A program made the position numbers and the translations under genes. A stretch of 64,000 nucleotides of DNA from Paenibacillus albiflavus (GTDB lineage Bacteria > Bacillota > Bacilli > Paenibacillales > NBRC-103111), in contig NZ_SKFG01000018.1 in NCBI RefSeq assembly GCF_004344915.1, positions 1 to 64,000 of the forward strand. Reading direction: 5' to 3'. A model generated the notes under the pieces. The model searched no databases. It saw nothing but the letters and a program-made list of their open reading frames with translations, and had not been told where the DNA came from. How positions within the stretch are numbered: position 1 is the first letter of the stretch; each line of letters starts with the position of its first letter. Below, piece by piece: positions 8,270 through 17,639 of this stretch.

Positions 8270-10207
8270 CTACCTGTTTTTATCCGTTGGACTAGATAAG
8301 TATACACGAATCGTTGACCCTCGGTCTACTCTTGTTCCAGCAGCTGGGGCTTGGGAAACAACCGTGTTTCCTTCACCTGATTTAACCAGCATAAAATTCG
8401 AGTTCATGCTTTCAAAAATATCAGAAACGGTCATCCCAACAAGGTTAGGAACTTCTATAATTGGAGTCTCATCAAATTTGTATTCCTTCGCAAGTTGATT
8501 CATATCAGGCTCAACTTTTAGATATTTCAACGAATCTCTAAGGATATTCTGAACGATTGGCGCTGCAACAACTCCACCGAACTGAATCCCTTGTGGATTA
8601 TCAACGGCAACGTAAACCAGCAGCTTAGGATTATCGGCAGGTGCAAAGCCAATGAATGATACAATATGCTCATTAGCTGAGTAACGACCATTAATTACCT
8701 TTTGTGCTGTTCCCGTCTTTCCCCCAACGCGATACCCATCTATGAATGCAGGTCTGCCCGTACCTTTGGCGACTACGCTTTCCAGCGCTTCTCTCACCAT
8801 CTTAGAAGTTGATCCTGAAATGACTTTCCGAACTTCCTTTGGTTTAATCTCCTCCACGACTTCTCCCGTTTCGGGACTGATCCATGCCTTACCTACATGC
8901 GGCTCGTACAACGTTCCTCCATTAATGGCAGCGGCTACGGCAGCAACCTGCTGAATCGGCGTAACAGATACACCTTGACCAAAAGCAGTCGTCGCTAATT
9001 CAACTGGACCCACTCTTGATAGCTTGAATAGAATTCCATTCGCTTCTCCACCAAGATCAATACCTGTTTTCTTTCCGAATCCGAACTTATTAATGTAATC
9101 AAATAATGTTTCCTTGCCAAGTCGCTGTCCCATAACAACAAAACCTGGGTTACAGGAGTTCTCAACTACCTGCAAGAAGGACTCGCTGCCATGTCCGCCA
9201 CGCTTCCAACAACGAAGCTTAGCTCCCGAAACATCGATAAAACCTGAATCAAAGAAGTAATCATATTTTAGATCGATTTTTTTCTCTTCTAAAGCGGCTG
9301 CAAGTGTTATAATTTTGAAAGTCGATCCTGGCTCGTAAGTCATCCAAATCGGAAGATTACGGTTATAAATTTCTTGCGAATATTGCGTATAATTTCCAGG
9401 ATCAAATGTAGGTCTTGAAGACATGGCAAGTATTTCGCCATTGCTAGGATCCATCATGATGGCAAGAGCACTATTGGCTTGTGTCTTAACCATCGCCTGA
9501 TCCAGCTCGCGTTCAAGAAACATTTGCAAATTACTATCGATCGTTAATTCCAGATTCATGCCATCCTTAGGTTTCACATATTGTTCGGTCGAGCCTGGCA
9601 TCTCCTTACCTGCTGCATCAGATAAGTAGGATACGGAACCTGGCAGCCCAATTAATCCATCTTCATACTTAGCTTCGACACCTGTTAGCCCTTGATTATA
9701 GGCACCTGTTATGCCAAGTACATGTGCAGCCAAAGTTCCAAACGGGTAGTAGCGAGTATTATCTTCAACGATCTGAATACCAGGCAATTGAAGATCACGC
9801 ACTTCTTGCGCTTTCTCCTGCGTGATTTTACGTCCGGATGGCTTAATATAAACACTGCTTACCCTTTTGCTGAGTTGTTTCAGAATTTCTTCTTCTGATC
9901 CACCAAGCACCTTGGCAAGTTTAAGCGCAGTTCCCTGCTTATCGACTACTTGTACAGGAATTGCAATGACAGATGGAGTTGAAATATTATAGGCAAACTG
10001 GACACCATTCCGATCAAGCACCTCTCCACGTTTGGCCTGATATACCATGTCACGTCTCCATGTATCCTCCGCACGTTCCGCCAAATCAGGACCGATCATC
10101 AATTGTACATAAGCTAGACGAATAAGAAGTGCTATGAAAATCAATGTCCCAAACGTTAATAAAATAAACATTCTGCGTCTAAGCGTAACTCCTGAAGCTC
10201 TTGTCAT
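8270..10207 (-). CDS. spoVD: SpoVD-type class B penicillin-binding protein
   Basis: Membrane-anchored transpeptidase that cross-links peptidoglycan. In Bacillus this position is spoVD, needed for spore cortex. I start it at 10207 (MTRASG), behind GGGAGGGAG, giving 645 residues. There is a cytoplasmic basic stretch and one TM at about 13-36, a PBP dimerisation domain at about 50-200, and the transpeptidase domain with catalytic Ser295 in GSTFK, SCN at 351-353 and KTG at 497-499. One C-terminal PASTA domain runs from about 584 to 640. The single PASTA domain and the place after pbpB support SpoVD. Its SEDS partner is probably the SpoVE encoded in the same cluster. Confidence 0.93.
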   Translation of the reverse strand: MTRASGVTLRRRMFILLTFGTLIFIALLIRLAYVQLMIGPDLAERAEDTWRRDMVYQAKRGEVLDRNGVQFAYNISTPSVIAIPVQVVDKQGTALKLAKVLGGSEEEILKQLSKRVSSVYIKPSGRKITQEKAQEVRDLQLPGIQIVEDNTRYYPFGTLAAHVLGITGAYNQGLTGVEAKYEDGLIGLPGSVSYLSDAAGKEMPGSTEQYVKPKDGMNLELTIDSNLQMFLERELDQAMVKTQANSALAIMMDPSNGEILAMSSRPTFDPGNYTQYSQEIYNRNLPIWMTYEPGSTFKIITLAAALEEKKIDLKYDYFFDSGFIDVSGAKLRCWKRGGHGSESFLQVVENSCNPGFVVMGQRLGKETLFDYINKFGFGKKTGIDLGGEANGILFKLSRVGPVELATTAFGQGVSVTPIQQVAAVAAAINGGTLYEPHVGKAWISPETGEVVEEIKPKEVRKVISGSTSKMVREALESVVAKGTGRPAFIDGYRVGGKTGTAQKVINGRYSANEHIVSFIGFAPADNPKLLVYVAVDNPQGIQFGGVVAAPIVQNILRDSLKYLKVEPDMNQLAKEYKFDETPIIEVPNLVGMTVSDIFESMNSNFMLVKSGEGNTVVSQAPAAGTRVDRGSTIRVYLSSPTDKNR

Positions 10208-10235
10208 CGCTCTAGCTCCCTCCCTATAAAGACAA

Positions 10236-10285
10236 GTCATAACCTATTCTAATGAAGCCTATTCGGAATCATCAGGGGTTATGAC
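10236..10285 (-). other. Inverted repeat between pbpB and spoVD
   Basis: A perfect 9-bp inverted repeat (GTCATAACC / GGTTATGAC) flanks 32 bases in the 95-base gap between pbpB and spoVD. No U-run follows on the minus strand. It may be a processing site, a weak attenuator or an operator uncoupling spoVD from pbpB; the sequence does not decide between these. Confidence 0.45.
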
Positions 10286-10302
10286 AAGCCTAGGGGGTGA
10301 AA

Positions 10303-12540
10303 CTATTTCTTTGTTTGGGATTTCGCTTTGGGATCAGGTGTAGGCGTTGGAAGAGAAGCTCTTTCATCTGGTGGCATCAGATTTAATACAACCGTCTGAA
10401 CTTCACCTGCTCCTTCCACTTCTTGCGAAACGACATACCCTTCACCATTAATCTTGTATACTAAGCTGAGAAAATTACATAATTCAAGCGCATCACGCTG
10501 AGACATCCCTGTAAAATCAGGAATCGGGATTGTATTCGGCTGCTGCATCGCGACATAAACTCGTTGAGAAGCCCCCACCTCTGTTCCTGCAGGCGGATAT
10601 TGCAAAACAACTTTGGTGCCAGTACCGTACGGTACAACATTAAGACCCGCCTGCAACCCCGCATTCTTGGCTGCATTTTCGGAGAGACCGCTCAGATCAG
10701 GCACTTTAATTTTGACAGAGGCATCAGAAACTTCAACCTTATTCTCCTTGATGACCTCTGATGATGGAACCCCAAGATGGGTGAGCACCTGCTCCATCAT
10801 TTCACTAAACGCTTTAGGCGCAACTTCTTTGGCACGCTTATAATCACCGCCCAAATCAGGCTGATCCGCCACAATACACATCACTACTTTAGGATCATCT
10901 GCTGGCGCATAACCACAGAATGAAGTTACCCATGTATTAAGTGAATATTTACCATTCACAACAATGTTGGCTGTACCCGTTTTACCTGCAACATTATATC
11001 CCTTCACTTGTGCTGCTAAACCTGTTGCGATCTTATCAGGATCTTGCACCGTTTGTGCCAGCAAATTCGTAACCTCGCGTGCAGCTTCCGGAGGAACAAC
11101 CTGCTTAACAGGTGTTGGACCAATCTTTTGAATCACATTATTCGTTACTGGATCAACAATTTCCTTCACAACATGCGGCCACATCATCATCCCATCATTC
11201 GCAATTGCACCATAAGCTGCTAATTGCTGAATCGTAGTCACATAAAGGTTCTGACCAAATGTTGCACGCGCAAAGTCAGATGGCCATTTCATCGGAATGG
11301 AGCCTGAACCTTCTGCAGGCAAATCAATTCCGGTCTTCTCGCCAAATCCGAATTCTTTAATATAATCTACTAGCTTTTCCTGTCCAAGTTTATAGTATCC
11401 TAGATTAACAAAAGCAACGTTTGAGGAATGCTTTAATCCGTTTAAATAAGAGATAACGCCCCAACCAACACGGTTATAGTCATGCACCTCGTTACCAGGC
11501 ACTTTGATTTTACCTGACTGATAAGTTTCACCCGGCTTGAAAATGCCTTCTTTGACAGTAGCCGCAAGCGTTACGATCTTAAATGTCGAACCCGGCTCAT
11601 ATTGTGCCGTGACCGCTTGATTAGTAAAACTCTCCACATTATAGTTCCAGAAGTCGTTAGGATTAAAGTTAGGAAAATTCACCATACCGAGAATTTCCAT
11701 CGTCTTCGGATCAGCAGCTACAGCCGTGATACTCTTTGGCCTATAAGCTTGATAGTACTTTTCCAAGGTGTTCTCCATCATGAATTGAATGTTCTTGTCG
11801 ATCGTTAATCGCAAGGTTTTGCCATTCACTGGAGGTGTAATATCAGCCTTGGCATTTGGCAGTTCAACACCCTTGGCATCCCGCTGGGTTGTAATCTTAC
11901 CAGGTGTTCCAGTCAGCACATCGTTATACTTCTTCTCTACGCCTTGAATAGCCTCTCCCTCTTTATTCACATACCCGAGTACATGAGCAGCCAGAGTTCC
12001 ATTAGGATAATAACGTTTCTTTTCGTCTCTTAAATAAATCCCCGACGAATTCGCTTTATTCTTTTTCTTCGGACGAAGATCTTCGATAAACTGAATAATG
12101 GCATCACGCTTGGATTTATCTATTTTCATTCCTTCATTCCGAATCTCAACATCCATATAATAAGAGCCATCTGGCTTTTTCTTATTCGCTGCATCTCGAA
12201 TCTTCTTTTCTAGCTCTGATACATTCGTATTATCTGATTTCAAAATCTGGGCAAGACCAATAACAACATCTTCAACAATGCCCTGATCATTAACGATTTG
12301 GGGATTAAGAGACACCGTATAGGCGGGTACATCCTCTGACAATACTTTATCGTTACGATCCACAATCGAGCCTCGAACCGCTTTGAGAATATCGCTTTTA
12401 TCCCAAGCTTTAGAGGCCATTTCGACATAGGCATCCGCCTTCACGACCTGAATCCAATACATCCGTCCTATTAGAGAAATAAAAAGGAGGGTGAATAACC
12501 CCCCAATGAGCAATGTTCTTAAACGCGTTTTTTTAGTCAT
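10303..12540 (-). CDS. pbpB: PBP2B-type class B penicillin-binding protein with PASTA domains
   Basis: Division transpeptidase that cross-links septal peptidoglycan. The 745 residues comprise an N-terminal TM at about 10-30, a dimerisation domain, the transpeptidase domain with Ser318 in GSTFK, SSN at 372-374 and a KTG (VAGKTGTAN) near 526, then two C-terminal PASTA domains (about 614-740) and a Pro/Lys-rich tail. The position directly after ftsL matches pbpB of the Bacillus dcw cluster. The ATG follows the ribosome site GGTGATGGG. It is paralogous to the downstream SpoVD-type PBP. Confidence 0.94.
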   Translation of the reverse strand: MTKKTRLRTLLIGGLFTLLFISLIGRMYWIQVVKADAYVEMASKAWDKSDILKAVRGSIVDRNDKVLSEDVPAYTVSLNPQIVNDQGIVEDVVIGLAQILKSDNTNVSELEKKIRDAANKKKPDGSYYMDVEIRNEGMKIDKSKRDAIIQFIEDLRPKKKNKANSSGIYLRDEKKRYYPNGTLAAHVLGYVNKEGEAIQGVEKKYNDVLTGTPGKITTQRDAKGVELPNAKADITPPVNGKTLRLTIDKNIQFMMENTLEKYYQAYRPKSITAVAADPKTMEILGMVNFPNFNPNDFWNYNVESFTNQAVTAQYEPGSTFKIVTLAATVKEGIFKPGETYQSGKIKVPGNEVHDYNRVGWGVISYLNGLKHSSNVAFVNLGYYKLGQEKLVDYIKEFGFGEKTGIDLPAEGSGSIPMKWPSDFARATFGQNLYVTTIQQLAAYGAIANDGMMMWPHVVKEIVDPVTNNVIQKIGPTPVKQVVPPEAAREVTNLLAQTVQDPDKIATGLAAQVKGYNVAGKTGTANIVVNGKYSLNTWVTSFCGYAPADDPKVVMCIVADQPDLGGDYKRAKEVAPKAFSEMMEQVLTHLGVPSSEVIKENKVEVSDASVKIKVPDLSGLSENAAKNAGLQAGLNVVPYGTGTKVVLQYPPAGTEVGASQRVYVAMQQPNTIPIPDFTGMSQRDALELCNFLSLVYKINGEGYVVSQEVEGAGEVQTVVLNLMPPDERASLPTPTPDPKAKSQTKK

Positions 12541-12555
12541 GTCCCATCACCCCAA

Positions 12556-12999
12556 CTAGCGTTTCGCTGTGCCTTGTTCAGTAGGTGTCTTCCCAAGCAC
12601 CTTACGCTCAACCTGCGAGACTTGTCCTTCAACTGGTTGTTTAAAACCATTCGCAATTGCATATTCTTTTAATCGTTCAGGACTTTGCAAAGTTTCAATC
12701 TGCTGCTTAAGTGAACTATTCTCTGCTGTCATTTCCTTAATCTCTGCTTTGGTATCGCGTATATCAAGATTCATCTGATAGATTTGGGTATAACGATACA
12801 TAATGAATACGAGTATACATACGGTAAAGATGACCGCTGCTAATCGAAACAGCTTCACACCAATCGGTAAAGTTGCAGGAACCGGGCGGGTTCGAGCTGG
12901 CTCTTGCACGATAGTCTGCTGTTGTCTTGGTCTCTGTTTTTTTAGCGGTTCTGCATGCTGTTTGTCTAATGCTAAATTCCCTTGATAGTATGGCATCAT
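12556..12999 (-). CDS. ftsL: FtsL, cell-division protein
   Basis: Small bitopic divisome protein that bridges FtsB/DivIC-type partners to the septal synthase. The 147 residues have a cytoplasmic N-terminal half rich in Gln, Pro and Arg, a single TM (about 50-70, LAAVIFTVCILVFIMYRY) and an extracellular coiled coil with regular hydrophobic spacing (about 75-115). FtsL sequences diverge strongly, so the call rests on topology and on the position between rsmH and pbpB. A GGGGGG ribosome site precedes the ATG. Confidence 0.88.
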   Translation of the reverse strand: MMPYYQGNLALDKQHAEPLKKQRPRQQQTIVQEPARTRPVPATLPIGVKLFRLAAVIFTVCILVFIMYRYTQIYQMNLDIRDTKAEIKEMTAENSSLKQQIETLQSPERLKEYAIANGFKQPVEGQVSQVERKVLGKTPTEQGTAKR

Positions 13000-13014
13000 A
13001 AATCCCCCCTAACT

Positions 13015-13965
13015 CTATAACTTTTCAGCGATTCTGAGCTTAGCTGATCTTGCTCGTGAATTATGTTCAAGTTCCTCCGCACTAGGTAAAATTGGTTTCC
13101 GATTAACAAGCTTTACAACGCCTTGATTGTTGCATACGCACATTGGGAAATCCGGCGGGCATGTACATTTGCCAACATATTTAGCAAAAGTAACCTTACA
13201 CATCCGGTCTTCCAACGAATGGAAAGTAATGACTGATGCACGACCACCAGGCGCCAAACAACGAATCGTCTGCTCCAAGGCATCTTCAAAAGCGCCGAGT
13301 TCATCATTTACTGCAATTCTAAGCGCTTGGAATGATCGCTTGGCAGGATGTCCCCCTGTCCTTCTTGCTGCAGCAGGAATACCTTCCTTGATGAGCTCAA
13401 CTAGCTGACTAGTCGTTTCAATTGGACCCTTGGCACGTGCTGCTTCAATCGCATTTGCAATTCGTTTGGCAAACTTTTCCTCACCATACTCAAATAAAAT
13501 ACGTATAATTTCAGCGGCAGGCCATTCATTTACGATCGTCTTGGCAGTTAGCTCAGCTCCTTGATCCATACGCATATCAAGTTCAGCATCTTGATGATAG
13601 GAGAATCCACGCTCTCCCTCATCAAGTTGAGGCGACGATACACCTAGGTCAAAGAGAATGCCATCAACTTGTGGTTTGCCATCCTTCATCGCTTCTGGGA
13701 TATTCTGCAAGATCTGCTCCAGTTTGCGAAAATTCGACTTCACCAGCCGCACTCGATCACCATAACTTGCAAGTAGCTTGCCTGCGTTTGCTAATGCAAT
13801 GTCATCCTGATCGATACAAATGAGCAGTCCTCCTTCTCCAAGCTTGGATGCGATAAGAGAACTATGGCCCGCACCGCCAAGTGTGCAATCGACATATACT
13901 CCATTTGGCTTTATATTCAAACCTTCAACGGCTTCATTCTTAAGTACTGTAATATGATGAAACAA
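13015..13965 (-). CDS. rsmH: RsmH (MraW), 16S rRNA m4C1402 methyltransferase
   Basis: SAM-dependent enzyme that N4-methylates C1402 of 16S rRNA. The 316 residues begin with [15 protein letters not shown] and contain [12 protein letters not shown] (SAM loop), [21 protein letters not shown], the insert with [19 protein letters not shown], and ITFHSLEDR, all hallmark RsmH motifs. The start is TTG at 13965, seven or so bases after AGGGGG; no ATG lies nearby. It is the second gene of the mraZ operon. Confidence 0.96.
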   Translation of the reverse strand: MFHHITVLKNEAVEGLNIKPNGVYVDCTLGGAGHSSLIASKLGEGGLLICIDQDDIALANAGKLLASYGDRVRLVKSNFRKLEQILQNIPEAMKDGKPQVDGILFDLGVSSPQLDEGERGFSYHQDAELDMRMDQGAELTAKTIVNEWPAAEIIRILFEYGEEKFAKRIANAIEAARAKGPIETTSQLVELIKEGIPAAARRTGGHPAKRSFQALRIAVNDELGAFEDALEQTIRCLAPGGRASVITFHSLEDRMCKVTFAKYVGKCTCPPDFPMCVCNNQGVVKLVNRKPILPSAEELEHNSRARSAKLRIAEKL

Positions 13966-14000
13966 TTTGTGTCCCCCTAGAAGTTATTTCAGCAGTTAGT

Positions 14001-14438
14001 CTATAGATCAAAATTGAAATCAACGAGTTTCTCGGCGATTTCGTTAAAGCCTTCTTGAGATTGCTGAAAATAGTTTTCCCAAGTATGCTTATTCCAAATC
14101 TCCACACGATTGGAAACGCCAATAACCGCGCAATCCTTCTCTAGTCCTGCGTGCTTAGCCAAGTTGTTTGGGATGTTAATACGACCTTGCTTATCTAATT
14201 CACATTCGGTGGCTCCAGAGAAAAAGTACCGTGTAAATGCACGCGCATCAGATTTCATAAGGGATAATGCTTTGAGCTTACCTTCAAGCACAGTCCATTC
14301 TGATCGTGGATAAACGAATAAGCACTCATCTAGTCCACGAGTGACAACGAAGGTTTCACCAAGGGCTTCACGAAACTTGGCCGGAATAATGATACGACCC
14401 TTTTCATCAATCGTATGCTGGTATTCCCCCATGAACAT
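14001..14438 (-). CDS. mraZ: MraZ, transcriptional regulator of the dcw cluster
   Basis: AbrB-fold ring-forming DNA-binding protein that in other bacteria represses its own dcw promoter and affects RsmH. The 145 residues contain the two repeated DxxGR modules: [13 protein letters not shown] near residue 12 and [12 protein letters not shown] near residue 82. It starts MFMGEYQH, the normal start, after a GGGTGAGGG ribosome site. It is the first gene of the dcw operon. Spaced boxes immediately upstream look like its operator. Confidence 0.95.
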   Translation of the reverse strand: MFMGEYQHTIDEKGRIIIPAKFREALGETFVVTRGLDECLFVYPRSEWTVLEGKLKALSLMKSDARAFTRYFFSGATECELDKQGRINIPNNLAKHAGLEKDCAVIGVSNRVEIWNKHTWENYFQQSQEGFNEIAEKLVDFNFDL

Positions 14439-14446
14439 GATCCCTC

Positions 14447-14482
14447 ACCCCTTTCGCCCCACTTCACTCCACTTTTCACCAC
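14447..14482 (-). promoter_or_regulatory. Probable MraZ operator: four boxes spaced 10 bp
   Basis: On the minus strand GTGGTG, GTGGAG, GTGGGG and a degenerate AGGGGT start exactly ten bases apart (14482, 14472, 14462, 14452), separated by A/G-rich 4-mers. MraZ proteins are known to bind direct repeats of TGGG-like boxes at 10-bp spacing upstream of mraZ. The last box overlaps the mraZ ribosome site region. I infer autoregulation. A clear -35/-10 pair could not be assigned. Confidence 0.72.
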
Positions 14483-14507
14483 TTCTATTTCTTTCTGCAT
14501 AAAAAAC

Positions 14508-14536
14508 AAAAATCCTGCTTGACACGCAGGATTTTT
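14508..14536 (-). terminator. Rho-independent terminator after ahcY
   Basis: A perfect 11-bp stem (AAAAATCCTGC / GCAGGATTTTT) with a 7-base loop, ending in a T-run in both directions. It lies after ahcY and before the mraZ promoter region, separating the bshC-ahcY unit from the dcw operon. Confidence 0.9.
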
Positions 14537-14599
14537 CGATAATTTATTCACAATCTGTTTAGGTGGAACATTCCCGTTACGATATACTGCTATTTTTGC

Positions 14600-15865
14600 T
14601 TAGTGTTCAACCCAAGAATCTAAATAAGCTTCTTGCTCTTCGGTTAAGCTATCGATGGACATGCCTAGTGCTTGCAGCTTAAAGCGAGCTACTTGCTCAT
14701 CAAGCTTATAAGGCATATTGACGACTTGATTGCCGAATGCTTCATAGTGATCATTCACGTATTTAAGCGCCATAGCTTGCAGCGCGAATGTCATATCCAT
14801 AATTTCTGCGGGATGTCCATCACCTGCTGCAAGATTAACAAGTCTACCTTCTGCTAATAAATATAGTTTGCGTCCATCCTTCATTTGATACTCTTCAATA
14901 TTGCGACGAACGACCCGTTTCGATACAGATTCAGCCTCTAATTCAATTTTGTTCACTTCAACATCAAAGTGACCTGCATTCGATAAAATGGCTCCATCCT
15001 TCATCACCATATAATGTTCACCGCGAATAACATCCTTGTTACCTGTTACAGTTATGAAATAATCGCCTAGTTTCGCTGCTTCGCTCATTGGCATAACAGC
15101 AAATCCATCCATATAGGCTTCAACCGCTTTAATCGCATCAATTTCGGTTACAATAACGTTCGCTCCAAGTCCTTTGGCACGCATAGCTACGCCTTTGCCG
15201 CACCAGCCGTATCCAACTACAACGACTGTCTTACCAGCAACGACCAGATTCGTTGTGCGATTAATGCCATCAAATACAGATTGACCTGTACCATAGCGAT
15301 TATCAAATAAATGCTTGCAGAATGCATCATTCACAGCTACCATCGGAAACTTAAGCTGACCTTCCTTCTCAAGCGCTTTGAGACGAAGGATGCCTGTCGT
15401 CGTTTCTTCGGCACCACCACGGATACTACCGATTAAATCCTGACGTTCCGAATGAAGAATGGTAACTAAATCCCCACCGTCATCAATAATCATGTCTGGA
15501 TGTGTTTCAAGTGTTTTGAGAAGCAATGATTTGTATTCCTCAGGAGATGGATTATACTTGGCAAAAACAGTAATCCCATCTTCCACTAGTGCTGCACATA
15601 CATCATCTTGGGTAGAAAGTGGATTGGAGCCTGTTATAATCACATCAGCTCCACCTGCTTTAATGACTTTGGCGAGATAAGCAGTCTTGGCCTCAAGATG
15701 AAGAGAAATCGCAACCTTCAATCCTTTAAAAGGTTGTTCGCGTTCAAACTCTTCGCGAATTTTGTTAAGTACTGGCATATGTGCCTTCGCCCAATCAATC
15801 TTAAGATGTCCCTCGTGCGCTAGTGTAAGATCGGCAACAATACTGTTTAAAGCTGTTGTTGTCAT
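14600..15865 (-). CDS. ahcY: Adenosylhomocysteinase
   Basis: NAD-dependent S-adenosylhomocysteine hydrolase, which splits SAH into adenosine and homocysteine in the methyl cycle. The 421 residues have the substrate region (ISLHLEAKTAYLAKVI), the hinge GTGQSVFDGINRTTN, the Rossmann loop VVVGYGWCGKGVAMRAKGLGA near residue 210, VTGNKDVIRGEHY and SNAGHFDVEV. The AEGRLVNLAAGDGHPAEIMD tail is conserved. It starts 31 bases after bshC and is probably co-transcribed with it. In Bacillus subtilis bshC directly precedes mraZ, so ahcY is an extra gene at this place. Confidence 0.96.
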   Translation of the reverse strand: MTTTALNSIVADLTLAHEGHLKIDWAKAHMPVLNKIREEFEREQPFKGLKVAISLHLEAKTAYLAKVIKAGGADVIITGSNPLSTQDDVCAALVEDGITVFAKYNPSPEEYKSLLLKTLETHPDMIIDDGGDLVTILHSERQDLIGSIRGGAEETTTGILRLKALEKEGQLKFPMVAVNDAFCKHLFDNRYGTGQSVFDGINRTTNLVVAGKTVVVVGYGWCGKGVAMRAKGLGANVIVTEIDAIKAVEAYMDGFAVMPMSEAAKLGDYFITVTGNKDVIRGEHYMVMKDGAILSNAGHFDVEVNKIELEAESVSKRVVRRNIEEYQMKDGRKLYLLAEGRLVNLAAGDGHPAEIMDMTFALQAMALKYVNDHYEAFGNQVVNMPYKLDEQVARFKLQALGMSIDSLTEEQEAYLDSWVEH

Positions 15866-15896
15866 AGTCCCAAACTCCTCTCAGAAATCATGCTAT

Positions 15897-17627
15897 CTAT
15901 ACATAATATATGCGATGCTGCCCATCAACTGGAATTGGATTATCAACAAGCTCATCTATCCAATTGGTTCCAAATCGATTGATATAAGCAATCACATTAT
16001 ATCCTCTTTCCTGCGGCTTGGACAGTGGCATTAGGCTGGACGCAATTAGATCTAATCGTCTAAGCTCAGCCTCATACTTGTGCTCTTTTGCCTCCGAAGT
16101 TTTGGATTCATAATAACGAATTTGCTCATCAATCCGTTCTAAATTCGTTTCACCTAATGTGCGCAGCGAAGGATTGATTGCTTCGACTAGCTCGATAAGC
16201 TGATGATACTCAGCAGCAAGCTTCTCTCTAATTTCAGCAAAACGATCCTGATACGCAATATCATCCTGCTGTGCCAACCACTCATTTCTCCATGATTCAA
16301 ATCGGTTCTTCGTATCATCAAAGCTTAATTGATAATGGTTCATATATTTATGAATGGTATTGTCCATTAAGGTAAACTCAAGCCTTGGCAAAAGAATCGG
16401 CATTTGCATATCCAGCTCGTGAAAAGCTCGCTTCGTTAATCCCCAATACGCAATTTCGGCATTACCTAGCACTGTAGCAAGCACAGGGAATAAGAATTCC
16501 TGCATCAGCGGTCTAGTCATGACGTTATTACTAAATAAGGTTGGCTGTTCTTCCGCTAATTCAAGCAGCTGCTGCTTGGAATAAGAGTGCTTTCCTTTCT
16601 TATCTAAGAACATCTCATTTTCTCGCTGAAGCAAAACCCGTCCGCTCTTATTAAACATGAACAAATTAGCACCGTTTGCACTAACGTCTGCCTGCGGTTT
16701 GTAGCCAGAAGCACGCAGCATGGAGTCGCTATGTACGAGTGTATCATTCACTGCCTTGTTCTGATCAATGAGCGCCGCGAACATAGGAGCTTCAATCGCA
16801 CGAATCGCAGGGTCATCCGAATCGATCAGAACAAGTCCATGATGACCAAACAACCATGCCATTAACTGTGCAAAAGCATCAGTCAACGTAGCTGAGCTTG
16901 ATGTGATTTCCTGCAGCTTCTTCATAAGTCCGCGCTTATGCTCGGAATCTATCAAGCTTTCATCTAATTGCTCAAGCGCTTTAAGCCAAGCGGTTTCATC
17001 CAGAACGAGACGAGATACAGAGGTGCGAATATAAGGCTTCGGTGCGTCGATTTTCACTTTGCGTATTTTCACATCGTTATTTAGATAGAAGAGATGATTA
17101 ACCTCATCCCAATCATGATCTTCTCCAGCAATCCAGTAAACGGGGATTACTGTACGATTTAGCTGGCGCGATGCTTCACGCGCCGCTTGTATGACCGTGA
17201 CCGCTTTGTACACATTGTACAGCGGTCCACCGAATAGACCGGCCTGCTGCCCGCCGGTCACAACAAGGCTCTCGCGATCGCGCAGCTGCTCGATCGCGTC
17301 CATCGCTGCAGCCGCGTTGCCTACGCGGCTGTTGTAAGCGGTCAGCGCGCTGACTAGCGCTGACCGATCCGCGCGCGGTGCTGTCTTGGCAGCCACAGCT
17401 GCTGTGCAGCCGTGGCTATGCCCATCCACCGCGCCTGCTTCCTCGCTCGCAGCGTGCTCGCCGCTTCGCGCACCACACCATGCTCGCGTTAAATCGCTCG
17501 CTCTACGTTCCCACTCCCCTTGATCCCACGGGTTGTACTCGTAAAACTCGCTTACCTTCACATAATTTTCTATATAGTCTTCGGCCAAAGGCTGATTACG
17601 CGTTTGTGACACAATTTCAAGCCTCAT
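15897..17627 (-). CDS. bshC: BshC, bacillithiol cysteine-adding enzyme (with insertion)
   Basis: Putative last enzyme of bacillithiol synthesis, which adds cysteine to GlcN-malate. The 576 residues show the family landmarks VVTGGQQAGLFGGPLYNVYKA, PVYWIAGEDHDWDEVNHLF, a central coiled region and a C-terminal GYNVIAYINRFG. It is about 35-40 residues longer than usual. The extra stretch lies at roughly residues 50-90, is Ala/His-rich, and is encoded by markedly GC-rich, palindrome-rich DNA at about 17340-17460 (see findings). The ATG at 17627 follows GGAGG. It is the ylbQ-side neighbour of mraZ in Bacillus order. Confidence 0.92.
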   Translation of the reverse strand: MRLEIVSQTRNQPLAEDYIENYVKVSEFYEYNPWDQGEWERRASDLTRAWCGARSGEHAASEEAGAVDGHSHGCTAAVAAKTAPRADRSALVSALTAYNSRVGNAAAAMDAIEQLRDRESLVVTGGQQAGLFGGPLYNVYKAVTVIQAAREASRQLNRTVIPVYWIAGEDHDWDEVNHLFYLNNDVKIRKVKIDAPKPYIRTSVSRLVLDETAWLKALEQLDESLIDSEHKRGLMKKLQEITSSSATLTDAFAQLMAWLFGHHGLVLIDSDDPAIRAIEAPMFAALIDQNKAVNDTLVHSDSMLRASGYKPQADVSANGANLFMFNKSGRVLLQRENEMFLDKKGKHSYSKQQLLELAEEQPTLFSNNVMTRPLMQEFLFPVLATVLGNAEIAYWGLTKRAFHELDMQMPILLPRLEFTLMDNTIHKYMNHYQLSFDDTKNRFESWRNEWLAQQDDIAYQDRFAEIREKLAAEYHQLIELVEAINPSLRTLGETNLERIDEQIRYYESKTSEAKEHKYEAELRRLDLIASSLMPLSKPQERGYNVIAYINRFGTNWIDELVDNPIPVDGQHRIYYV

Positions 17628-17639
17628 CCTTTCGGCCTC

